Source: Clostridiales bacterium oral taxon 876 str. F0540
GTDB taxonomy: Bacteria > Bacillota > Clostridia > Clostridiales > Clostridiaceae
DNA length: 64,000 nt
Direction: 5' to 3'
Assembly (NCBI GenBank): GCA_000466585.1
Contig: KE993508.1
Coordinates: forward strand, 124,692-188,691
The notes under the pieces are model-generated. The model had not been told where the DNA came from and ran no database searches. It saw nothing but the letters and a program-made list of their open reading frames with translations. Every line of letters starts with the position of its first letter. Within the stretch, counting starts at the first letter, position 1. The position numbers and the translations under genes are program-made. Shown piece by piece: positions 7,907 to 16,091 of the stretch.

Positions 7907-9301
7907 ATGATAGGCGTAAACGATACCAAAATGTACTCTAATTTATTAATTTTTAAATTTAAAAATTTTACATTGGAATATCCACATGAGCTTTTAGAAA
8001 TACTTTCCTTTTCAGAAAATACAGGTGAGTACAAAGAGCTTGAAACAATTAATACTTTAGGTAGAACTGAATACAAGAAAATTTTTGTCCTTGGACTTGG
8101 TTCTACTGAAGAATTCAACTCAACAAGATTATTAAAGGCACTAGGAAGTTCAATCAAATCGTTAAAAAACTCGATTAAAGAACTCGATATTTTGGATAAC
8201 TTTCATGAAGATTTAGGTTATATAATTGGACAGGCAATAGATATGTCATTATATAAATTTAAAGGTATAAAACAAAATGAAGATAAGGTTTTACTTCAAA
8301 ACATAAATATCGTTTCTTCCTATAAGAACAGCATTAATAATGGCTTAATAGTAGGAAATGCTGTAAATTACGTTCGTCAAATTGTAAATTTACCTTCAAA
8401 TTACGTTACACCTAAATATATTGCTCAGCAGGCTGAAGCTATAGCTAAAGAAGAGGAATTAGATATTGAAGTTATAGATAAATATAAGCTTGAGCAAATG
8501 GGAATGAATTCTATATTATATGTTGGCAAAGGAAGCTTGCATAGTCCAAGGCTTATTGTTATGCAATATTTTGGAGATTCTTCAAATAAAGATATTATAG
8601 CCCTAATCGGTAAAGGAGTAACCTTTGACAGCGGAGGGATAACTTTAAAACCGGGAAAAGGCATGGAAAACATGGTATCAGATATGGCTGGAGCCGCTTC
8701 AGTACTTGGGGTAATGAAAGTTTTAAATAAACTTAAGCTGAAGAAAAATGTTCTTGCTCTTATACCCGTAGTTGAGAATATGCCTTCCGGAAACGCGTAC
8801 AAACCTGGTGATGTAATTACTACCTACAGTGGTAAAACTGTTCAGGTAATCTCAACTGATGCAGAAGGAAGATTGATACTTTGCGATGCCATCACCTATG
8901 CTAAAGAATTGGGTGCTTCCAAAATTATTGATATAGCAACATTAACCGGCTCCTGTGCTCAATTTTTAGGTGGAATTAATGCTGGTCTTTTAAGCAACTC
9001 AGATGAGTTGGCAGCAGATATTATTAAAAGTGGCGAAGAAGTTGGAGAAAACTTCTGGAAGCTTCCAAGCAACCCAGAGTATCTTGATCAACTAAAAACA
9101 AGCAGTGCTGACCTAAAAAATACCGGTACCTCCTGTGGAGCTATTGTAGCAGGCCTATTCCTCCAAAGCTTTGCAGAAGATGTAAACTTCGCTCACTTGG
9201 ATATTGCAGGTTGTGCGGGTTCTTCTACTGGTTCTGATATACTTGAAGCGGGAGCTACAGGATTTCCAACCAGAACACTAATACAGCTGCTCATGAAATA
9301 A
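7907..9301 (+). CDS. pepA: Leucyl aminopeptidase (M17 family)
   Basis: 464 residues, a little short for M17. The N-terminal macro-like domain is followed by the catalytic domain from about residue 160. Metal and catalytic motifs are intact: GKGVTFDSGGITLKPGKGM (Lys and Asp ligands, about 235-253) and STDAEGRLILCDA (the family signature, about 317-329). It releases N-terminal amino acids, usually leucine-like, in the cytoplasm, and forms hexamers. The start follows GGGGGTG. It is monocistronic, with a bidirectional terminator after it. Confidence 0.95.
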   Translation: MIGVNDTKMYSNLLIFKFKNFTLEYPHELLEILSFSENTGEYKELETINTLGRTEYKKIFVLGLGSTEEFNSTRLLKALGSSIKSLKNSIKELDILDNFHEDLGYIIGQAIDMSLYKFKGIKQNEDKVLLQNINIVSSYKNSINNGLIVGNAVNYVRQIVNLPSNYVTPKYIAQQAEAIAKEEELDIEVIDKYKLEQMGMNSILYVGKGSLHSPRLIVMQYFGDSSNKDIIALIGKGVTFDSGGITLKPGKGMENMVSDMAGAASVLGVMKVLNKLKLKKNVLALIPVVENMPSGNAYKPGDVITTYSGKTVQVISTDAEGRLILCDAITYAKELGASKIIDIATLTGSCAQFLGGINAGLLSNSDELAADIIKSGEEVGENFWKLPSNPEYLDQLKTSSADLKNTGTSCGAIVAGLFLQSFAEDVNFAHLDIAGCAGSSTGSDILEAGATGFPTRTLIQLLMK

Positions 9302-9306
9302 AAAAC

Positions 9307-9350
9307 AATGGCAATGCTCTGTTGCTGCATGGCAGCATAGCATTGCCATT
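9307..9350. terminator. Bidirectional terminator between pepA and the DUF4317 gene
   Basis: A long hairpin with 12-bp arms AATGGCAATGCT/AGCATTGCCATT lies between convergent genes. The T run is better on the minus strand, so it serves the DUF4317 gene best. Confidence 0.88.
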
Positions 9351-9352
9351 AT

Positions 9353-10507
9353 TTATTCCTCGGTTTTAAGCTTGAACCCTTCTATTACTACATCATCATC
9401 AAGTTCTATTAATAAACAGTGTTTTCCATTTTCAGATTTAATCTGTTTAACCCCATTCAAATTTTTAGGATTCATGTTTATCGATATATTATCATTCCAT
9501 ATCTTTACCGATTTTGTATTGGAGGCAGGAAGTATATTCCCAATATTGAACTTATAGTCTTTACCGCAGGTGTCCTCAAATGCTGTCTCCAAAACTTCTA
9601 TATCTTTAGCTTCAACATCCTTTAGCATGCTCTTTACATCAATCAAGCTTATAACAGGCTTTTCGTCTTCTTCATAAACCTCTTTCATAAGTTCAAGTTT
9701 TGAATAAATATCTTCAATTACTTCTGACTTTACACTTTCTCCTACAACGCTTCTCAATATATCAGTAAAACAGTTTTTTTCTTCTTCTGCAGTTAGTTTC
9801 ATATTGCATTTTAGTACATTATCAATAAATTTATAATTAATATCTTTTGGTTTTGAATTGTAATATATAACTTTATTCACATTTGAAAATCCATTCTCAA
9901 AGCTTGGAAACATAAATCCATCTATTGGAGAATTAAGATTTATGAAAGTATCAAGAACACTGCTTGTCTTTATTTCCTTCTCCTCATAATTGAACATTAA
10001 TGTCTTTTTAAAAGGCTCTACTTTATTAATGCTTCCCATAATAAACGGAAGTGAATTTAGATAGTCTTCTATAGCTTCATAGTCATCACCTTTTCTTCCT
10101 TTGCTGCTCCAGTAATCTCCTTTAATGAATGTGACTACTACATCTCCATCATAGGAATAGTTGTCTATTAACCCTTGAGCTAGAGTATCCATATGCTTTA
10201 TTAAATCTTCATTAGTTTCTGAATTTAAAGCCTCTGTAAGCAAAATTTGAGTTTCATTCACTTCATTATCAGTTGTAAATGACAGTTCAAAAAGCTTTGT
10301 ATCTATAGCCCCTCCAATTATTTTTTTGAAATTGTTAAGATAAATCTCCTGAGCCTCACTATCAAGCATTTGAAAATAAGTCATATCTGAATGTATAACT
10401 GATAAATTATCCTTTTTTATGTACAAATTATATATTTCTTTTATACTTAACAGCACGCTGTCTAGTTTAAATTCTTTTTTCATCTTGTTAAGTTCTTTTT
10501 TATTCAT
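9353..10507 (-). CDS. DUF4317 family protein
   Basis: 384 residues, cytoplasmic, rich in charged residues, with no membrane segment. The N-terminal MNKKELNKMKKEFKLDS and the following pattern (KIIGGAIDTKLFELSF, VTFIKGDYWSSK) match clostridial DUF4317 proteins, whose function is unknown. The start follows GGGGGTAC. It is monocistronic, with terminators on both sides. No catalytic motif could be recognised. Confidence 0.8.
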   Translation of the reverse strand: MNKKELNKMKKEFKLDSVLLSIKEIYNLYIKKDNLSVIHSDMTYFQMLDSEAQEIYLNNFKKIIGGAIDTKLFELSFTTDNEVNETQILLTEALNSETNEDLIKHMDTLAQGLIDNYSYDGDVVVTFIKGDYWSSKGRKGDDYEAIEDYLNSLPFIMGSINKVEPFKKTLMFNYEEKEIKTSSVLDTFINLNSPIDGFMFPSFENGFSNVNKVIYYNSKPKDINYKFIDNVLKCNMKLTAEEEKNCFTDILRSVVGESVKSEVIEDIYSKLELMKEVYEEDEKPVISLIDVKSMLKDVEAKDIEVLETAFEDTCGKDYKFNIGNILPASNTKSVKIWNDNISINMNPKNLNGVKQIKSENGKHCLLIELDDDVVIEGFKLKTEE

Positions 10508-10552
10508 TATGTACCCCCTATATTAATATAGTGTATTAATATAAAAATTTAG

Positions 10553-10586
10553 AAAATCCATGACTGCTTTAACAGCCATGGATTTT
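10553..10586 (-). terminator. Terminator after the M18 aminopeptidase gene
   Basis: The inverted repeat AAAATCCATG/CATGGATTTT has a loop containing a second short stem (ACTGC and GCAGC-like bases). It lies 10 bases after the stop and is followed by an AT-rich tract on the minus strand. Confidence 0.8.
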
Positions 10587-10595
10587 TATTTCTAA

Positions 10596-12005
10596 TTATG
10601 CTTCTAATAAAAATGCGTAGTAAGCCTTAACAGCTTCATAAATATCAGCTTTGCTTGCTACTTCCCATGGGGCATGCATATTCTGAAGAGCAACACCGCA
10701 GTCTATAACCTGCATATTATATTCAGCTAATATGTATGCAATTGTTCCTCCGCCGCCTTGGTCAACCTTTCCAAGTTCAGCTGTCTGCCAAATAACTCCA
10801 TGTTTCTCCATCATAGCTCTAAGCTCTGCTATAAATTCTGGATTTGCATCATTGCAGCCGCCTTTTCCTCTAGCTCCGGTGTATTTATTGAATACTATTC
10901 CTTTTCCAAAGTAAGCAGTATTTTTTCTTTCCATTACGGATGGATAATTTGGATCAAAAGCAGCACTAACATCAGAAGAAAGCATCTTTGAATTAGCTAA
11001 TGCTCTTCTTAGCTTTATTCCGTTGTATTCTCCTTTAAGTTCCATAAGTTCTGCTACTACATTTTCAAAGAATTTTGAGTGCATTCCTGTAGCACCGACA
11101 CTGCCTATTTCTTCTTTATCTACAAATAATGCCACACAGGTTTTATCTGTATTTTCTATTTTCATTAATGCTTCAAAGGAAGTATAAGCACATACTCTGT
11201 CATCATGTCCATAAGCAAGAACCATACTTCTATCTAAACCGTAGTCTCTTGCCTTTCCTGCAGGAACTATTTCAAGCTCTGCGGAAACAAAGTCTTCTTC
11301 ATCAGTTCCATATTTTTCGTTTAATATTTTCAGTACGTTAGCTTTAACTCTATCTTTAGCTTCTTTATCTTCAATTGGCATGCTGCCTACTAGAATATTT
11401 AGATCTTCACCCTCTACTCCTTTATCCAGCTTCTTTTGCAGCTGGTCAGCAGATAAGTGTATTAAAAGATCTGAAATTCCTATTACAGGATCATTTTCAT
11501 CTTCTCCTATAACTACATTTACAACAGTTCCATCCTTTTTAACTATAACTCCATGTATAGCTAATGGTATAGTAACCCATTGATACTTTTTTATTCCTCC
11601 ATAATAGTGAGTTTCCATCATTGCTAAATCAGTATCTTCATATAAAGGGTTTTGCTTTAAATCAAGCCTTGGAGAATCAACGTGAGCTCCAAGTATTTTC
11701 ATACCCTTTTCAAACGGCTCTGATCCTATTACAAATAAAGCAAGGGTTTTTCCCATATTATTTGCATAAACCTTATCTCCGGCTTTTAAAGTCTTATTTT
11801 CAGCGATTAATGTATCAATATTTTTATAACCTGCTTTTTCAGCTAAAGCTATAAATTCATCAACACATTCTCTTTCTGTTTTGCAAACTGACATAAATTT
11901 CTTATAGTTTTCACTAAGTGAAAATACCTTTTCTAAATCTTCTTTTGAATACTTATCCCAAGCATATTCGTATTTTTTGCTCAGTTCCATATTTTTTTCT
12001 GCCAT
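10596..12005 (-). CDS. apeA: M18 family aminopeptidase
   Basis: 469 residues, normal for M18 (aspartyl aminopeptidase/aminopeptidase I). Metal-site motifs are present: LGAHVDSPRLDLK (first His and Asp), VDKEEIGSVGATGM (catalytic Glu pair) and a C-terminal MHAPWEVASKADIYE (last His). These enzymes form large cytosolic tetrahedral oligomers and remove N-terminal residues, often acidic ones. The start follows GGGGGAATAA. It stands alone as a transcription unit. Confidence 0.93.
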   Translation of the reverse strand: MAEKNMELSKKYEYAWDKYSKEDLEKVFSLSENYKKFMSVCKTERECVDEFIALAEKAGYKNIDTLIAENKTLKAGDKVYANNMGKTLALFVIGSEPFEKGMKILGAHVDSPRLDLKQNPLYEDTDLAMMETHYYGGIKKYQWVTIPLAIHGVIVKKDGTVVNVVIGEDENDPVIGISDLLIHLSADQLQKKLDKGVEGEDLNILVGSMPIEDKEAKDRVKANVLKILNEKYGTDEEDFVSAELEIVPAGKARDYGLDRSMVLAYGHDDRVCAYTSFEALMKIENTDKTCVALFVDKEEIGSVGATGMHSKFFENVVAELMELKGEYNGIKLRRALANSKMLSSDVSAAFDPNYPSVMERKNTAYFGKGIVFNKYTGARGKGGCNDANPEFIAELRAMMEKHGVIWQTAELGKVDQGGGGTIAYILAEYNMQVIDCGVALQNMHAPWEVASKADIYEAVKAYYAFLLEA

Positions 12006-12074
12006 GTTTATTCCCCCTATCGTTTAAATATGTATTACGTTTACATTCTATCAAATATTAAAAAAAAATACAAA

Positions 12075-13013
12075 TCATAACCACTTCTTTTTTTTAAATA
12101 ACATTAACAGTCCAAAAGAAATTGTAATCATTATAATAGTTACAATATAATATCCATGCTCCAATTCAACAAAAGGTATATTTTTAAAATTCATTCCATA
12201 CATACTAGTTATTAAATTTAAAGGTAGAAATATACTTGCAATAAGAGTGAAAACCTTCATAAGTTCATTTGTTTTATTGGATATTTCTGATTCAAAAGCT
12301 TCCCTTACCAAAGCTAAATCCTGAACCAAACTTTCCAGCGAAAGCATTAATTTTTCGATCTTAGCACTGAGTTTTTTAAAATATCCTATATTTTCATCCT
12401 CTATAATAAAATTTTCATTACTTATAAGGCTATCTCCTATGTATCTAAGCGGGTTTAAATATTTTCTTATTTTGTATACTTGGCGTCTAAGGTGAATGAG
12501 TTCTTCAAGGTGCTCATTTCTTGGACTCTTAAGTATGCTGATTTCCACTTTATCTGCATGAGCTTCAAGTGAAGAAATAACCTCATAATTTCTTAATATG
12601 ATCCTATCAAGTATATAGTAAAGAACAATAGAAGCATCAGGCCTTTCCTTTAAAATAAAAGTGTTTCTGGACTCTTTTATATCCTCAATCAGGCTGCTTA
12701 TAATACTTAACTCCTCTTTATAAACCGTTATAATATAATCTCTGCTCAAAAATATATTAAGTTCTTTTGAAACAACTTCCATATTGCTATAATCCAAGAT
12801 ATTAAAAACTATAAACATGTATCCTGAGTAAAAACTCAGTTTAGGAAACTGATCTAGATTCACACACTCTTGCAGACTCTCCTCATCAAGAACCAGAATA
12901 TCTTTAATCTTATGAAGTTCATCAGCCTGTAAAATCAGCCAATAATGACTTTTCCCTATTTGAAGGTCCTCTTCAACCCGTTTAAAGTTATTTAATATAT
13001 CAAGTACAAGCAT
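12075..13013 (-). CDS. corA: CorA-family Mg2+ transporter
   Basis: 312 residues. A soluble N-terminal alpha/beta domain is followed by a long helix (about 175-245) and two C-terminal membrane helices. The diagnostic YGMN motif (GMN at residues 273-275) closes the first helix, and the protein ends with a lysine cluster. CorA forms pentameric Mg2+ (sometimes Co2+/Ni2+) channels. The start follows GGTGAG. No M-box riboswitch is seen; the gene lies 27 bases after fthC on the same strand and probably shares its promoter. Confidence 0.93.
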   Translation of the reverse strand: MLVLDILNNFKRVEEDLQIGKSHYWLILQADELHKIKDILVLDEESLQECVNLDQFPKLSFYSGYMFIVFNILDYSNMEVVSKELNIFLSRDYIITVYKEELSIISSLIEDIKESRNTFILKERPDASIVLYYILDRIILRNYEVISSLEAHADKVEISILKSPRNEHLEELIHLRRQVYKIRKYLNPLRYIGDSLISNENFIIEDENIGYFKKLSAKIEKLMLSLESLVQDLALVREAFESEISNKTNELMKVFTLIASIFLPLNLITSMYGMNFKNIPFVELEHGYYIVTIIMITISFGLLMLFKKKKWL

Positions 13014-13040
13014 AAACTCACCAGCCCAAACTTTTTTGCA

Positions 13041-13589
13041 CTATTGTTCTGTAATTATCTCGTCAATAAAGACATCATAATCTTCCATGGGTACCTTATC
13101 TAAAATCTGAAAACTATATGCCAAAGCCAGCTTACGGGCTTCTTTTTTTACAAATTGTAAAAATCTATCATAGTATCCTGCGCCATAGCCAAGCCTGCCG
13201 CCAAATTTATCAAATGCAAGCCCGGGCATAATGAGCAAATCAATTTCTGCCGGATTTATTTGACTTTCAAAGCTAACCGGTTCCAAAACACCAAAATTTC
13301 CCGGCACTAATTCAGATAGGCTTTTTATCTTAATTGCCTTCATTCCTTCTTTTCTATTTATAACTTTAGGTACACATATTAATTTATTATCTTCTAAAGC
13401 TTTATTAATTATACGGTGAGTATCTGCTTCTGAGCCCATACTAACATAAATAAATATAGTTTTTGCATTTATATATGATCGGCTGGTTATGACTTTATTA
13501 AATATCTCGTCATCCTTTAACTTTTTTTCATTTTTGTTCATTGAATCTCTTAAACTTTTTATAGACTTTCTTATTTCGACCTTATTCAT
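13041..13589 (-). CDS. 5-formyltetrahydrofolate cyclo-ligase
   Basis: 182 residues. The family signature MPGLAFDKFGGRLGYGAGYYDRFL spans about residues 122-145 and includes the GRLGYGxGYYDR substrate and ATP loop. The N-terminal IRKSIKSLRDSM is also typical. The enzyme converts 5-formyl-THF and ATP to 5,10-methenyl-THF. It sits 6 bases after hprK on the same strand. The ribosome binding site (GGGTAG) is modest, so translation may be coupled to hprK. Confidence 0.94.
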   Translation of the reverse strand: MNKVEIRKSIKSLRDSMNKNEKKLKDDEIFNKVITSRSYINAKTIFIYVSMGSEADTHRIINKALEDNKLICVPKVINRKEGMKAIKIKSLSELVPGNFGVLEPVSFESQINPAEIDLLIMPGLAFDKFGGRLGYGAGYYDRFLQFVKKEARKLALAYSFQILDKVPMEDYDVFIDEIITEQ

Positions 13590-13595
13590 ATATAA

Positions 13596-14498
13596 CTACC
13601 CCAATCCGATCCTGCTATTTATAGTATCTACCGGCGTTACATTAGAGTTAAGACTGTATCTGTAGTTCGCAGCCGCAGCTTCAATAATGACAGCTAAGTT
13701 TCTGCCAGGTCTTATAGGAAGCACCATTCTCCTTATTGGTACATTTAGTATCTCAACAAAAGCCTGATCTATTCCTAACCTATCATAATTCTCTTCATCT
13801 TTCCATTGCTCAAGATAAATTACCATATTTATAGTTTTTTCATTCAGCACTGAACTTAAACCATATAAAGCTGGCACGTCAATTATCCCCATGCCTCTTA
13901 CTTCCATCATTCCAGACGTAATGTACGGAGCTCTTCCCTTCAATATACCGTCAATTTCCTTTATATCCACTGCATCATCTGCTACCAGTCTATGTCCTCT
14001 CTTAATAAGTTCAAGTGCTGTTTCGCTTTTTCCAATACCGCTTTCACCAGTAATCATCATACCGATGCCGTAAACATCTACGAGAACTCCGTGCATTCTT
14101 GTTTCTGGAGCAAGCTTATCATCTAAGTAATTAGTAAGCTTGCTTATAAATCTTGTTGTAATGCTGTTAGTTCTTAGCACCCATCTGTTATTTTCCTTAG
14201 CGGCTTCTATAAGCTCTGCATGAGGTTCTAGTCCTCTGCTGACTACTACACAGGGCGTTTCAAATTGAAAAAACTTCTTTAGTCTTTTTTTTCTGAGTTC
14301 AGGCTGCATAGCATCTAAAAAACTCCATTCGGCCATCCCAACAACTTGAACCCGTTCATTAGCAAAATAATTATAAAACCCTGAAAATTGAAGTCCCGGC
14401 CTGTTCAAATCACTTAAACTTATTTCCTTCTGTTCTTTTCCTTGAACTATAATTTCAAGTTTTAAATCTTCAATAAGATTTTCTATTGTTACAGACAT
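13596..14498 (-). CDS. hprK: HPr kinase/phosphorylase
   Basis: 300 residues, the standard length. The P-loop GESGIGKSE spans residues 151-159, and the HprK signature continues with LIKRGHRLVADDAVDIKEI and VRGMGIIDV. The enzyme phosphorylates Ser46 of HPr when fructose-1,6-bisphosphate is high and reverses this at high phosphate, so it sets carbon catabolite repression. The start follows AGGAG. It is part of a minus-strand run DUF896-hprK-cyclo-ligase-corA. Confidence 0.97.
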   Translation of the reverse strand: MSVTIENLIEDLKLEIIVQGKEQKEISLSDLNRPGLQFSGFYNYFANERVQVVGMAEWSFLDAMQPELRKKRLKKFFQFETPCVVVSRGLEPHAELIEAAKENNRWVLRTNSITTRFISKLTNYLDDKLAPETRMHGVLVDVYGIGMMITGESGIGKSETALELIKRGHRLVADDAVDIKEIDGILKGRAPYITSGMMEVRGMGIIDVPALYGLSSVLNEKTINMVIYLEQWKDEENYDRLGIDQAFVEILNVPIRRMVLPIRPGRNLAVIIEAAAANYRYSLNSNVTPVDTINSRIGLG

Positions 14499-14511
14499 TC
14501 TTATCGCTCCT

Positions 14512-14700
14512 TTAATTTAGTCCTTTATCTGGTGTCTTTCTTTCTATTTGATTTAGCTGCGCCCTAAAGTTTAGTTTAACTCTTTCTACATATTCTCTTC
14601 TAAGCAGCTTCTGCTCTTCCTTTTCTTTTTCATTCAGGCCTTCTTCCTGACTTTTTTTATATAAATAATTTATCCTTGCTATTAGTTCTTCGATATTCAT
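14512..14700 (-). CDS. DUF896 (YnzC-like) small protein
   Basis: 62 residues from the ATG at 14700. This start is chosen because GGAGGAAAAT lies directly before it; an ATG 12 bases upstream overlaps that site. The pattern IEELIARINYLYKKSQEEGL then EEQKLLRREYVERVK is the DUF896 signature, a helical hairpin protein whose function is unknown in most species (YnzC in Bacillus subtilis is SOS-linked). It lies 13 bases upstream of hprK and is probably cotranscribed with it. Confidence 0.9.
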   Translation of the reverse strand: MNIEELIARINYLYKKSQEEGLNEKEKEEQKLLRREYVERVKLNFRAQLNQIERKTPDKGLN

Positions 14701-14993
14701 ATTTTCCTCCATCTAAATGCCTTCTGCAGATTTTATATAATGTATGATTAATATTATACCATAGTATGTTGTTTTTGGGAGATGTTTAATAATGTTGATG
14801 TAAGGATGTTTTATATATTATAGAAATCAAATTTACTCCATAAAGAGCATAGTTGCGGTAAATATTTATATATTTAAAAATTTTTATAGGTTTATATTTA
14901 AATATTTGAATTAGAAAGAGGCAGTTATTTGTTTTGCATAAAATTAAGCATTTCAGCACATCTCTCTAATAAAAGCTATTTTTAAGCAAAAAT
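14701..14993. other. Intergenic region upstream of the DUF896-hprK operon
   Basis: AT-rich gap. An extended -10 element (TGGTATAAT, core at 14753-14758, minus strand) is a likely promoter for the DUF896-hprK run. I see no open frame, RNA family or repeat in the rest. Confidence 0.5.
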
Positions 14994-15025
14994 AAAGGGC
15001 CTTAGATTTAACACTAAAGCCCTTT
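14994..15025 (-). terminator. Terminator after the PplA-like gene
   Basis: Hairpin AAAGGGCCTTAG/CTAAAGCCCTTT with one mismatch and an 8-base loop, just past the stop, with A/T tracts on both sides. Confidence 0.85.
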
Positions 15026-15036
15026 TATCTGTTATG

Positions 15037-15831
15037 TTATTTTCTAGAATCAATAGCCTTTTGAACAAGATCAGCAAAATTCTTTGAAGTAGTTGTTGCT
15101 CCAGCTACTGTATCAACTTTACCAGTTTCCATATACTTCTTTCCTAAAGTTTCAGCTGCTTCCTTCATTGAAACTTTTGATGCAGCTTTCATTTGAGTAT
15201 TGTATTGAGTATCTTCAGTCTTTTTCTTGCCTTCTTTATTAAGTTCTTCATATACAACACTTGTTATTTTTCCATCTTTGTATGTTACTGATACTTGTGG
15301 CTTCCATCCACGTTCATCAAAATCCTTAGCTGTTGCTGTATAAGTATCATTCATTTGAAGTATAGTTTCGGATGTATCTCCCTTAGCTGCTTTTTCAAGA
15401 AGAGCTTTAGCTAACTGTTTCGCATTTTCAACTGAGTGTGTAGCACCAGTTACTGTATCGATTTCAGCTGCTTGTTTCTTTACAAAAGCTTCATTTATTT
15501 TTGGAACATATTCTACTGGACCTAGTCCATTTTTAGCCTTCATTGATTTTTCATAATTAGCATCGTCTGTCTTAAGCTTTCCATCTGGGCTCTTATAGTT
15601 GAAGTTTGCCTTCTCGATCTTTCCGCCTTTTACTTCAATCTCTAAAAATGGCTTCCAACCCTTGCCGTCAATGTGATCAAATGCTGCAGAATACTTTCCA
15701 TCCTTTAAGTTTGCAGAAGCAGTAGTATTGTTTGAATTGCTGTTAGCTGCAGGTGCTGCAGTCTTTGAACAGCCTGCTAATACTGATAATGACATAGCTG
15801 CTGCAATTGTTAACGTTAATACTTTTTTCAT
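15037..15831 (-). CDS. pplA: PplA-like lipoprotein with two FMN-binding domains
   Basis: 264 residues. A signal peptide ends in the lipobox LAGC (Cys21), then a Ser/Asn/Ala linker and two tandem FMN-binding domains (about 43-150 and 160-263). Each carries the ApbE flavinylation motif: DTVTGAT at 125-131 (FMN acceptor Thr131) and DTVAGAT at 240-246 (Thr246). This is the architecture of Listeria PplA, the surface flavolipoprotein that passes electrons outward in flavin-based extracellular electron transfer. It is transcribed divergently from ndh2-eetAB-dmkB, which makes that role likely. It has its own promoter with a Rex-like site. No ApbE/FmnB flavin transferase is in the window. Confidence 0.88.
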   Translation of the reverse strand: MKKVLTLTIAAAMSLSVLAGCSKTAAPAANSNSNNTTASANLKDGKYSAAFDHIDGKGWKPFLEIEVKGGKIEKANFNYKSPDGKLKTDDANYEKSMKAKNGLGPVEYVPKINEAFVKKQAAEIDTVTGATHSVENAKQLAKALLEKAAKGDTSETILQMNDTYTATAKDFDERGWKPQVSVTYKDGKITSVVYEELNKEGKKKTEDTQYNTQMKAASKVSMKEAAETLGKKYMETGKVDTVAGATTTSKNFADLVQKAIDSRK

Positions 15832-15869
15832 AAAAAATCCCCCTAAATGTAAATTTATCCTTCGTTAAT

Positions 15870-15898
15870 ATTTTAACATCAGGTTGCCACATTGTCAA
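15870..15898 (-). promoter_or_regulatory. Promoter of the PplA-like gene
   Basis: TTGACA (15893-15898) and TAAAAT (15870-15875) are separated by 17 bases on the minus strand, about 40 bases before the start codon. The -35 box lies inside the Rex-like dyad. Confidence 0.85.
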
Positions 15899-15909
15899 CA
15901 TGTTATCAA
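15892..15909. promoter_or_regulatory. Rex-like operator over the pplA promoter
   Basis: The 18-base element TTGTCAACATGTTATCAA matches the Rex consensus TTGTTAANNNNTTAACAA at 12 of 14 defined positions. It covers the -35 box of the PplA-like gene. Rex is the NADH/NAD+-sensing repressor of anaerobic Firmicutes, so a redox switch on an NADH-fed electron export lipoprotein makes sense. Binding is inferred only. Confidence 0.55.
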
Positions 15910-15996
15910 ATTATACAATTCTTTTATAGTTTTTTATAATTTTATCTAATTTTAACTTCATCTTTGATAATTTATAAATTTCCTTCATTTTAAAGG

Positions 15997-16025
15997 TAGA
16001 CACGCTTGGTATTTTTGTTTAAAAT
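15997..16025 (+). promoter_or_regulatory. Promoter of the ndh2-eetAB-dmkB operon
   Basis: TAGACA (15997-16002) and TAAAAT (16020-16025) with a 17-base spacer lie about 65 bases before the ndh2 start. Confidence 0.7.
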
Positions 16026-16091
16026 GATATATGAAGATAAGTGTTCGTTAAGAAACTTTATTAAAATATTATCAAACTGAGGAGGTCAAAA

